This document shows, piece after piece, positions 47,289 through 55,011 of a stretch of DNA of 64,000 bases. This stretch comes from Parabacteroides merdae ATCC 43184. Lineage in GTDB: Bacteria; Bacteroidota; Bacteroidia; Bacteroidales; Tannerellaceae. Where the stretch lies: the NCBI RefSeq assembly GCF_025151215.1, contig NZ_CP102286.1:1178001-1242000 (forward strand). The letters are read 5' to 3'. Each line of letters opens with the position of its first letter. Position 1 is the stretch's first letter. The translations under genes and the position numbers were made by a program. Below the pieces are notes generated by a model. That model was not told where the DNA came from. It made no database searches and was given only the letters and a program-made list of their open reading frames with translations.

Positions 47289-47741
47289 TCAAAAATAAGG
47301 TAGTTTCCGTTCGTTTTCCTTGGCGAGGATACGTAACAATTCCATAAATGCCGTACTTACATATATACGGTCTGCATACAGCCCGCTGATGAAAGAATGG
47401 AAGGACATGCTTACATTCCAGCATAATATGAGAAATGTGTTTACCTGACGTGATATGTACTGCTCATGTTCAAGCAATTCATTCAAGGCATTCAATGGCG
47501 TTGTCCATTCATGTGTATCCCGTTTCATTTCATTGATTACAACACATCCTCCATCATGGCATATCCGATTCATCATCTGATAAACCTTGTTCATATTGTC
47601 CTGTGCTTGGGAGTTCAGCCAGGAGCTAAGTATTGGAAGCCGTTCATCTTCAAAATAAACCTGCAATGACAGGTATAAACCGGTTGACCATATTTCTGTA
47701 TTGATCAACTCATTCATGGCGTTTTCTATTCGTTTATCCAT
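47289..47741 (-). CDS. Divergent ferritin-like paralogue without ferroxidase ligands
   Basis: 150 residues aligning by eye with the ferritin at 46006: INTEIWSTGLYLSLQVYFED matches ITAELWSANLYLSMSFYLE and NELLEHEQYISRQVN matches EHALEHEKHVSKLID. However the EETGH motif is replaced by QAQDNMN, and the last helix (REQVEDE) by an aromatic stretch (SGLYADRIYV). Iron oxidation is therefore unlikely. It could be a structural or regulatory subunit, or an early pseudogene. First gene of the long minus-strand run. Confidence 0.75.
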   Translation of the reverse strand: MDKRIENAMNELINTEIWSTGLYLSLQVYFEDERLPILSSWLNSQAQDNMNKVYQMMNRICHDGGCVVINEMKRDTHEWTTPLNALNELLEHEQYISRQVNTFLILCWNVSMSFHSFISGLYADRIYVSTAFMELLRILAKENERKLPYF

Positions 47742-47902
47742 TATCACTCTGAATATTGAAAATCCATTACTAATATCATGTGTTATTCTCAGTATATAAA
47801 AATTCCATTCGATTGTGGGTAACCCATAAAACGGAATTCTTAAACGAGGCTTAAATAATAGGATAACTTATCGGCGTAGACAAATTGTCATAAAAAATAG
47901 CA

Positions 47903-48112
47903 CTATGATGTCTTTTTGTCTTGCCTCCCTTGCAGAATATCCAATAAGACATCCAGTTCTCTTTCTATTCCTTCAATCTTATCGGAAATACAGTCCAAAG
48001 TATTATGGTGCAGACTAGCTTTACACTCCTGCAACTCTCTTGACAGAGAAAGTATCTGTAACCAAAGTTCTTCCTCTATGTGATAGGGGGAGTTACTATT
48101 ATCTAGTACCAT
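47903..48112 (-). CDS. Small helical hypothetical protein
   Basis: 69 residues from ATG 48112 (MVLDNSNSPYHIEEELWLQI). It consists of two predicted helices with heptad-like leucines (LSLSRELQECKASL, IEGIERELDVLLDIL) and a basic tail. No family recognised. It may form a coiled coil. Confidence 0.5.
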   Translation of the reverse strand: MVLDNSNSPYHIEEELWLQILSLSRELQECKASLHHNTLDCISDKIEGIERELDVLLDILQGRQDKKTS

Positions 48113-48792
48113 AGCAGGAGAAGGCAGAAAAGTGCTTTGGCATGTAATTTGTATGATAATGAACGGTATGTTCCGAAAGAGACAGGAATGGAAATGAAAG
48201 GATAGAATATTCCACAAAAGACAGTAACAAACAAAGGGGGAAAGTCGTTGGAGACAGTTGTCTCGCTTTTAAAACAAGTTGCTTTCATAATGTTTATTAT
48301 AAGCCAACCCTGTTCCCTGGAGTTGTGTTTATATAAAGTTAAGCGTGGGAACTTTGGTATTACCGTTCAGAAGTATCCCCATACTCAACAACATATAATA
48401 CACAAAGCCCCACGCCTATATATAACAAAAATCTATATAGATAGAACGTGGAGCGTCCAATGTATTATCCAATTGTTGTTTCGAAATTGGGGATTTCCTG
48501 AACTTGGATAATGCCTTAACGCTTTACTATAAATCTTCTATTTTCAAAAGACTAATACAAATGTAATAAAAGAAATGAATTCTTTGAAAGGAAATATCTC
48601 TTTTTTTTAAGGGGTGGCTTAATTTTTCTTTATTTAAAGTCTTAGAATTACTGCCCACCAAAGCCCGTCACGAATGTTTTGAAATCCTCAAGCTGTACAT
48701 TAAGCTCTATATAGTATAGCAGAATAGCAGAAAAACAGATCATGATACCGCAGGTATATAGGTCATAACCCACTCTTCCGTAAGTATCTTAT
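48113..48792. other. Gene-poor stretch of 680 bases
   Basis: No convincing gene. An imperfect dyad is present (AAGCGTGGGAACTTTG near 48341 with CAAAGCCCCACGC near 48404). The plus-strand ORF at 48248-48511 has no domain features. The region around 48640-48710 has a short open frame that I could not assign. Confidence 0.5.
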
Positions 48793-48927
48793 CTATTTGA
48801 CAATAATAAAAATGTAAAGGAGGATAATGACATGGACAATATTCGTATCCCAATACATATAGGTTAACATATAAGGGAGAATGGTCACGGAGTCCACAAA
48901 CCATAGAATGAAAAAATATATTTCCAT
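48793..48927 (-). CDS. Tiny putative membrane peptide
   Basis: 44 residues from ATG 48927 (MEIYFFILWFVDSV) ending with IILLYIFIIVK. Two hydrophobic stretches are visible. It starts ten bases after the stop of the next small membrane ORF upstream, so the two may be one operon or parts of a broken membrane protein gene. Confidence 0.35.
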   Translation of the reverse strand: MEIYFFILWFVDSVTILPYMLTYMYWDTNIVHVIILLYIFIIVK

Positions 48928-48937
48928 CGTGTACGGT

Positions 48938-49168
48938 TTATGTCTCTATCCGGATATTTGACCGGTGCCGCAAATGCGCAATGCATACTCCACAAAAAAA
49001 CACCAGGGAGGAAAAATAAGTCATACTGAATAACGCCTGTCTGTAATGGGCCATGGATACAAATGAACTACAGATAATAGCTGCAATAGATATAACGATA
49101 CAAGCACAAAATAATGTACGAACGTGTCCATCAGTTGCATTTGGATGAAACAGTACCACTTTATGCAA
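48938..49168 (-). CDS. Small putative membrane protein
   Basis: 76 residues with two hydrophobic segments (CACIVISIAAIICSSFV and ALFSMTYFSSLVFFCGVCIA) and a basic C-terminus (HLRHRSNIR). No family recognised. It lies just inside the right island edge next to the integrase remnant. Confidence 0.4.
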   Translation of the reverse strand: MHKVVLFHPNATDGHVRTLFCACIVISIAAIICSSFVSMAHYRQALFSMTYFSSLVFFCGVCIAHLRHRSNIRIET

Positions 49169-49491
49169 TGTTTGGTTAGATTGAGTCTGAACATAGGACC
49201 TTAAAAATTAGACGGATATAAATTTACTAAAAATCTGTGGAAAAGAGGAATAGAAAGGCGGAAATGTTTTTAAAACGGCTATGAATAAAGCGTTTGTGAG
49301 GACAAATGAGGACAAAGGCATAAAACGAGGTAACGCAAAAAAAAGTAAATTTATGAAGTAGAAAGGTTGCTAAATCATTACCCCGTGAAAGGTGGTTTTT
49401 GATACTCCGTGCTGAATTTTTCTCCGTATGGCTTCGGTTGGTTTACAAGGCATAACTCATTGATACTTAATTTTAAACTTAAAAAACGAGT
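49169..49491. other. Leader region of the integrase remnant with 14-base repeat
   Basis: No gene. It contains GAGGACAAATGAGGACAAA-type short repeats near 49299, and AAAACGAGGTAACG at 49322-49335, an exact copy of 32992-33005. The position immediately upstream of an integrase makes it a candidate attachment or integrase-control site. Confidence 0.45.
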
Positions 49492-50497
49492 ATGGCAAGA
49501 AGTACATTCAAAGTGCTGTTCTACGTGAACGGCAACAAGGAGAAAAACGATATTGTCCGCATCATAGGACGGGTAACGATTAACGGGATTGTGACGCAGT
49601 TCAGCTATAAGTAGAGTATCCCGAAAACGCTTTGGGACGTGAAAGGGAACAGGGCGAAAGGCAAGAGTGCGGAAGTACGTGATATCAACCTTGCCCTTGA
49701 CAACATCAAGGCTCAAATCATCAAGCACTACCTGCGTATATTCGACCGTGAAGCGTTCGTGACGGCTGAAATGGTGAGCAATGCTTATCAGGGTATCGGC
49801 AGTGAGTATGAGACACTGCTCAAAGCGTCCGGACGTGAGAACGAAGTATTCAAGAAGCGTGTCGGAAAAGACAGGGTAATGGCAACCACCGTTCACGGGT
49901 GGTGGCAAGAAACCATGTGGCAGCGTTCATCAAGTCTTTTTACAGACGGACGGATATGTTCATGCTGGAGATTAAGCCCGACTTCATCAAGGGGTTTGCA
50001 GCCTACCTATCAACGAAAGCGGGACTTCACAACGGGACGATATGGGAAAAATGCATGTGGCTGAAAGGCGTTGTCATGTGTGTGCACTTTAACGGACTAA
50101 TACCGAAAAAAACGTTTGCCCAATTCCACATCAGCCCTAATGTGACGGAACGTGAGTTCCTGACGGAAGATGAACTGAAAACGTTGATGACGCACGAGTT
50201 GGGGATGTCCAACTGTTCTATATTCGTGACATTTTTGTTTTCGCCAGCTTCACTGCCCTCTCTTTCGTGGACATCAAGGAACTAACCAATAGCAACATCG
50301 TAGAAGTGAATGGTGAGAAGTGGATATTGTCCAAACGGTACAAGACAAAAGTGCCGTTCCAAGTGAAACTGTTGGATACTCCTTTGCAGATTATCGAGCG
50401 TTACCGACCCTGTCAGGAAGACAATCTCATATTCCCTAATCTCAACTACTGGTCTATCTGCAAATCTCTGAAAAAGGGGATGAAAGAGTGCGGATAA
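49492..50497 (+). pseudogene. Tyrosine integrase (Bacteroidetes element type), broken
   Basis: Starts MARSTFKVLFYVNGNKEKND, the usual N-terminus of Bacteroidetes conjugative-element integrases, and hits TAG at codon 41 (49612). It then continues KTLWDVKGNRAKGKSAEVRD and YQGIGSEYETLLKA, changes frame near 49890-49910, continues FIKSFYRRTDMFMLEIKPDF and TEREFLTEDELKTLMTHE, and changes frame again near 50215-50270 before FTALSFVDIKELTNSNIVEV. It ends at 50497 before the C-terminal Arg-His-Tyr active-site part. One nonsense codon, at least two shifts and a 3' truncation make it dead. Confidence 0.88.
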
Positions 50498-50582
50498 CAA
50501 AGGATATTTCATTTCAGTATTAAAACTATTGAACGGGCGTAATTTAATTCGACAGAAAATCCGGCTTCTGACAGCCATTTTT

Positions 50583-51122
50583 TCACTTCATTCCGAGAGT
50601 TTGCAGTTTGACTGCCATAAACAGCAATATTTCAGCATGGGGACATAGTTTGCGGATATTATCCACACTTTGTGCTGTTCCGCTTCCTCCATGTGTACAG
50701 AATGGGAGTATCTTTTTCCCGGACAAATCATAACCGGACAGGAAACTTTTTACAGGAGAAGACAGAAGACCACCCCAAATAGGACTACCGATAATCAATG
50801 TATCATAATCATCCATATTCTCTACTTTTGTACGCAGAGCTGGAAGAATATGATTGTCTCTTTCATTTTTGAAACGGTCAACCACTTCATTATATTCATC
50901 AGAATAGGGTTCTTCCGGTTCAATCTCCACCATGTCGCATCCAATAAGTTCATGGATAATGTTGGCTACAGTTTGCGTATGTCCGCTCCATGAGAAATAG
51001 ACTATCAATGTTTTCCCCGGCTCTGAGTGAGGCAACGAATCTATCTTATCTTCAACAGCCGGAGTGTTGCTGCACGAAAGGAAGGTTAAGAGCAGCATTG
51101 CCAATAAGCACTTCAGTTTCAT
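50583..51122 (-). CDS. Flavodoxin-like lipoprotein with frameshifted end
   Basis: 179 residues. A lipoprotein signal (LLLTFLSCSN, lipidated Cys about 17) is followed by a flavodoxin fold: LIVYFSWSGHTQTVANIIHE (FMN phosphate loop), DTLIIGSPIWGGLLSSPVKSFL and ILPFCTHGGSGTAQSVDNI. The visible last 18 residues look wrong. In the neighbouring frame the expected final helix is found (SQTANSRNEVKKWLSEAGF), ending at 50509. A one- or two-base shift near 50620 therefore changes the C-terminus. Last gene of the AKR operon. Confidence 0.8.
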   Translation of the reverse strand: MKLKCLLAMLLLTFLSCSNTPAVEDKIDSLPHSEPGKTLIVYFSWSGHTQTVANIIHELIGCDMVEIEPEEPYSDEYNEVVDRFKNERDNHILPALRTKVENMDDYDTLIIGSPIWGGLLSSPVKSFLSGYDLSGKKILPFCTHGGSGTAQSVDNIRKLCPHAEILLFMAVKLQTLGMK

Positions 51123-51164
51123 AACTATTTTTATTTAGGTTTTGGGGTTATCCTCTGTTAATTT

Positions 51165-52196
51165 CTATCTGTCCAGCTGTTTCTCATACAGCCACTTCGA
51201 CAGCAGGTCAGCTACTTCCACATTGTTCAAATCCGACATCGGGAAGTGCGTATTCCCATGCAGACCGACATCGGGCAGATGAATGACCGTCACGTCACCG
51301 CCCAGCTTATTGAGCATTTCGGCCCACTTGCGCATGAGATGCAGACGGCGTGTCCATTCGTAAAGTTCCGGATGTTCGTCTGTTTCGGGCAGGTTATCCC
51401 CATAGTAAATGATGATGGGAATTTCCATGTATCTCTTGAAAACTGCCATAGGGACTTCTATTCCTTCTGTTTTTTTAGACCGTGTCAAGACTTTGCCTTC
51501 TTCGGGAACTTGACCGGTTGGGAAGGGTACACTTCCACCGGGTTCGTATGCTACAATGGCTTTGATGTTCTTCGTTTTGAGCAAAGTAAACCAACCCACC
51601 GGACCGCCTTGTGAATGAGTGACAAATATGGCCGGACCGATTTTGTCAAAAAGAGCAGCATAGGCATCGGAATAGACATCGAAGTCCAAAGGTCCGATGG
51701 TCGGCGTCATCTGCCGGAAGTACTGGTTTAAGGCTTCCCGGTCGCGACTGAACTGTACACCCTCGAAATAATCAGGATAGATTCCCACACGGAAACGGTT
51801 GAACCATTCTTCTTCATCGAATACCGGTTCCAGTGTGACAGCTTCCGTACTCCGTCCGGCATTTCCCCGGCGAGGCTGGTCGACAAGATAGGTGGAGAAA
51901 CCTTTGCGAAGAAATATATTCTGAAACCCTTCGCGTCCGTCAGGAGTGGTCTCCCATGTTTTGGAAAACTGGCCGACACCATGTGCAAAAACAAGCGGAT
52001 ATTTCCGTGCATCAACCGGTTTCTGATAAAATACATAAGCATGGTCGCCGTGGTATTTGTGTCCCAATGAATCGGTCAGTACGGTGCCACCTACGGCAAA
52101 ACTGCCTTGTTCCTCTATTTGCAGAATATTCCCTTTGTAACAATTACAGCCCGACAGTAAAGCGATGAACGTCATGTAAAATATCTGTTTCTTCAT
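51165..52196 (-). CDS. Alpha/beta-hydrolase lipoprotein
   Basis: 343 residues from ATG 52196 (MKKQIFYMTFIALLSGC with a lipobox). The fold shows PLVFAHGVGQFSKTWET (oxyanion loop), STYLVDQPRRGNAGRS, the nucleophile elbow THSQGGPVGW near residue 200, and a catalytic His probably in LPDVGLHGNTHFP near 315. Secreted esterase-like enzymes of this type occur in Bacteroidetes; the substrate is unknown. Seven bases after the AKR stop. Confidence 0.85.
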   Translation of the reverse strand: MKKQIFYMTFIALLSGCNCYKGNILQIEEQGSFAVGGTVLTDSLGHKYHGDHAYVFYQKPVDARKYPLVFAHGVGQFSKTWETTPDGREGFQNIFLRKGFSTYLVDQPRRGNAGRSTEAVTLEPVFDEEEWFNRFRVGIYPDYFEGVQFSRDREALNQYFRQMTPTIGPLDFDVYSDAYAALFDKIGPAIFVTHSQGGPVGWFTLLKTKNIKAIVAYEPGGSVPFPTGQVPEEGKVLTRSKKTEGIEVPMAVFKRYMEIPIIIYYGDNLPETDEHPELYEWTRRLHLMRKWAEMLNKLGGDVTVIHLPDVGLHGNTHFPMSDLNNVEVADLLSKWLYEKQLDR

Positions 52197-52203
52197 ACAC
52201 GGA

Positions 52204-53376
52204 TTATTTTGGGATTTTAGACTCCTGCAAGGCATCGTAGCGGCTACCCACCACAGGAATGGCAGCTACGGCTGTTTCCAGTTCTTCTATCTCTTCTGCC
52301 GTGAAACGGATGTCGCAGGCACGAAGGTTCTCTTCCAGATGAGAGAGTTTGGTGGTGCCCGGAATAGGCACGATAAAAGGCTTCTTGTTCATCAGCCAGG
52401 CCAAAGCTATCTGTGCCGGGGTAATGCCTCTTGTACGGCCGAAAGCGTTAAGAACTTCCACAATACGATAGTTGGCGCGTATGGCTTCGGGCTGGAAGCG
52501 TGGCAAGGTCTGCCGGTTGTCGTTGGTAACATCAAACTTGGTATATTCATTGATCATACCGCCCAAAAAACCACGGTTCAGCGGACTGTATGGAACGAAA
52601 CCGATGCCCAAATCCTCGCACAGCTCCAACACTCCGTTCGTCTCTACCATGCGGTGCATCAAGTGATATTCGCTTTGGATTGCCGTAACCGGACATATCT
52701 TGTGCGCACGGCGGATGGTATCAACGTTTACTTCACACATGCCCCAATGCAGGATTTTACCTTCCTTGATGAGTTTGCTGCATGTTTCAGCCACCGCTTC
52801 AATCGGTGTGTTCGGGTCTATGCGGTGCTGGTAGAACATGCCCAATGTTTCAACTCCGAGATTGCGCAACGAGTTTTCACAAACCCGGCGGATGTTGGCC
52901 GGAGTGCTGTCCTCTTCGGTTTTAATCTGCACACCGTTTACAAACTTATGTCCGAACTTCGATGACACAAATACCCGGTCGGTATATCCTTTCAAGGCTT
53001 CGCCGACCAATTTTTCATTGATGTGGTAGCCGTAGCTTTCGGCTGTATCGAAAAGGGTCACCCCACGTTCAACAGCTTCATGCACCAGGGCGATTTCTTT
53101 TTCCCTGCTCGGGTACTGGCTGCGGTTATGGTTCAAGCCCATACAGCCATATCCCATTGCAGAAACAGTGAATGCCGTATTTCCGTGTCCCAATGTTCGC
53201 CGAGTGCGCACCGCCGCCATGCCTGCAGGGATGTTGTTTGCAACTTGTTGTTTCCCCATCCATACCCGTTCTGCTGCCGTTACCTTGTTCAAGGTAGGCC
53301 CGACACACATGGCAGCTCCTGTCAATGCCGCCATTTTAAGGAATCTCCGGCGGCTCATATCCTTGTCTTTATCCAT
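52204..53376 (-). CDS. Aldo-keto reductase with twin-arginine-type leader
   Basis: 390 residues. The N-terminus MSRRRFLKMAALTGAAMC is a Tat-type signal with an RRRFLK motif. The (beta/alpha)8 AKR shows GYGCMGLNHNRSQY, the catalytic set in LFDTAESYG (Asp, Tyr), SSKFGHKF (Lys), HWGMCEVNVDT, IQSEYHLMHR and VPIPGTTKLSHLEENLRA. It likely reduces or oxidises a sugar or aldehyde outside the cytoplasm. First gene of the AKR-hydrolase-flavodoxin operon. Confidence 0.9.
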   Translation of the reverse strand: MDKDKDMSRRRFLKMAALTGAAMCVGPTLNKVTAAERVWMGKQQVANNIPAGMAAVRTRRTLGHGNTAFTVSAMGYGCMGLNHNRSQYPSREKEIALVHEAVERGVTLFDTAESYGYHINEKLVGEALKGYTDRVFVSSKFGHKFVNGVQIKTEEDSTPANIRRVCENSLRNLGVETLGMFYQHRIDPNTPIEAVAETCSKLIKEGKILHWGMCEVNVDTIRRAHKICPVTAIQSEYHLMHRMVETNGVLELCEDLGIGFVPYSPLNRGFLGGMINEYTKFDVTNDNRQTLPRFQPEAIRANYRIVEVLNAFGRTRGITPAQIALAWLMNKKPFIVPIPGTTKLSHLEENLRACDIRFTAEEIEELETAVAAIPVVGSRYDALQESKIPK

Positions 53377-53405
53377 ATTTGATAGTCTTTAAATTATTTC
53401 TGTTG

Positions 53406-53413
53406 CAAAGTTA
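53406..53413 (-). promoter_or_regulatory. -7 box of the AKR operon
   Basis: The minus strand reads TAACTTTGCAACAG, 30 bases before the AKR ATG. The surrounding 31 bases (53383-53413) are nearly repeated at 60412-60444. Confidence 0.65.
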
Positions 53414-53502
53414 ACGTGACAGAATTGATAAACTTTTTTTGATATATATCATCTAAGCTGAATGATGTATTATCCTGTATTCCAAGCGATATTTATAGGC
53501 AA

Positions 53503-54018
53503 CTATCTTTCAAAATCGTATATATTCAGTCCTAAATCCGGATTATATGTGCGACTTATCCGCTCGCTATAATCTTCCACCACGAACTCCCCTGCACCAT
53601 TCTGTATTGCGGAAAGTAGATGTCCGGCTAAAGCGGAATAGTCGCTCCTGCCGACGGTTATATGCAAATGAAGATATACCTGCTCATTCATAGATGATAT
53701 ATTCCCTGTAAGGTTGGATATTTCCATTTGCTCCCGGAATGTCTTATCATCATATGCTTTTGTCTTGGGATTGAAGAAACGGAGGGTCAGCTCTCCGATA
53801 GCACCAATCCCGTTGATAGAACCCGACAGAATTCCTTTCTCCTTGCAGAAAGCATTCAGGGCTTTCACAATTTCAGTATGATTGTTAATGCTGACAATAT
53901 ACTTGTTGCCAATTTTCTTGTACGAATACATATTCTTTTCGTTTTGTGCGTTTGCCGGAGCAATCAGTACCCCGACAAACAGCAAGATAAACAATAATTT
54001 CTTTATAAAATGCCCCAT
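53503..54018 (-). CDS. Exported PPC/DUF296-domain protein
   Basis: 171 residues from ATG 54018. The signal peptide is MGHFIKKLLFILLFVGVLIA...NAQ, unusual because PPC domains are normally cytoplasmic and DNA-associated. The domain shows EIVKALNAFCKEKGILSGSI, GIGAIGELTLRFFNP, and the HLHITVGR...AGHLLSA metal-binding core. It could instead be an enzyme in the periplasm. The 5' extension to 54060 lacks signal-like character. Confidence 0.8.
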   Translation of the reverse strand: MGHFIKKLLFILLFVGVLIAPANAQNEKNMYSYKKIGNKYIVSINNHTEIVKALNAFCKEKGILSGSINGIGAIGELTLRFFNPKTKAYDDKTFREQMEISNLTGNISSMNEQVYLHLHITVGRSDYSALAGHLLSAIQNGAGEFVVEDYSERISRTYNPDLGLNIYDFER

Positions 54019-54081
54019 CAGTACACTTATGACTGTCTCTGTTTTGATTAATCTTACCATAATAGATAAAATTATCCCACA

Positions 54082-54168
54082 TCAGTGCTTTCCACTTTTG
54101 TTTTTAATCTGCACACCGTTTACGAACGTTACCTTGTTCAAAGTTGGCTCTTCCTTCTTATTTTCCAT
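54082..54168 (-). pseudogene. Mini-remnant of an aldo-keto reductase gene
   Basis: A 28-codon frame, MENKKEEPTLNKVTFVNGVQ and a short basic end. The first half matches the AKR gene at 53280-53300 (TTGAACAAGGTAACG) and the second half matches it exactly at about 52920-52941 (GTAAACGGTGTGCAGATTAA), although these are about 360 bases apart in the intact gene. It looks like a copy collapsed by an internal deletion. Confidence 0.65.
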
Positions 54169-54170
54169 AT

Positions 54171-54296
54171 TCTAACAATAAAAAGAACTATCATTTTGAT
54201 TTAACAGGAGCTTTTAGTAACATTATTGAAGAAAGTGAAGCAATAGAATATGATGATGACGATGAGGATGAATTCGATGATGATGACGATGACTAA
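54171..54296 (+). pseudogene. Acidic C-terminal tail without a start
   Basis: An open frame without ATG that ends in IEESEAIEYDDDDEDEF and six more Asp before TAA. It looks like the end of an acidic-tailed protein. No family recognised; could be chance, but the Asp/Glu run is distinctive. Confidence 0.3.
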
Positions 54297-54332
54297 CATC
54301 TCATTAATCCATAGCTTTTAAGTTTATTAAAG

Positions 54333-54366
54333 AAACAGGTCAGGACGCTATATCCTGACCTGTTTT
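54333..54366. terminator. Terminator between the acidic tail and the Crp gene
   Basis: AAACAGGTCAGGA and TCCTGACCTGTTTTT form a 13-base stem. It can serve both strands, including the SusC-SusD-Crp operon. Confidence 0.85.
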
Positions 54367-54399
54367 TGATGTTAGTTAAGTCCTAATAGTTAGTTTGCT

Positions 54400-55002
54400 T
54401 TATTTGCTCTCAGCATTAGCTATTGATACACGTACTCTGCTTAATGTTTCCAATGTCATCTGAAGATATGAAGCAATCATTGTCAAAGGTGCTCTTCTAG
54501 TTATTTCAGGAAAATGTTGCTGTAATCTAGCGTATCTGTCATTTGCTGATTCGAAACGTAAAATGTCAGCCTTTAATTGTGATAACATTAAGGAATTTTC
54601 AAAAAAACTCCGATATAGATAAGCTATATCACCATTAGCATCAGAAAGTTCTTCCATTATATCACGCGGAATTTCCCATAAAACACTGTTTTCTACAGCA
54701 TCCATCATAAGATGTGTTGGCTCTCGGTTAAAATAGCTGTCAATACACCAGACAACATCTTTTTCACATGCTAAATGTTCTATCACATCCTTATCATGCT
54801 TTAGGTAGTGCTGTCTAATAAATCCCTTTTCTATATAAAATAGGCAATTACAGATATCACCTTCATTTAGAATTATATCACCTTTTTGATATTTCTTAGG
54901 CTGAATAATATCTGCAAAAAGGCGAATATTCTCCAACTTAAGTTTGCGATTAGGGCATGTTTCAGCTATAATCTGTTTTGCAATGTCAAATTGAATACTC
55001 AT
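54400..55002 (-). CDS. Crp/Fnr-family regulator
   Basis: 200 residues. The cyclic-nucleotide-binding-like jelly roll spans about 20-125 (YQKGDIILNEGDICNCLFYIEKGF, DVIEHLACEKDVVW). A C-terminal helical region ends with the recognition part ITRRAPLTMIASYLQMTLETLSRVR, typical of Bacteroidetes Crp-like proteins. No cysteine cluster for oxygen sensing is seen. Nine bases after susD, so it is co-transcribed with the nutrient receptor. Confidence 0.88.
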   Translation of the reverse strand: MSIQFDIAKQIIAETCPNRKLKLENIRLFADIIQPKKYQKGDIILNEGDICNCLFYIEKGFIRQHYLKHDKDVIEHLACEKDVVWCIDSYFNREPTHLMMDAVENSVLWEIPRDIMEELSDANGDIAYLYRSFFENSLMLSQLKADILRFESANDRYARLQQHFPEITRRAPLTMIASYLQMTLETLSRVRVSIANAESK

Positions 55003-55011
55003 AGGCTAAAG

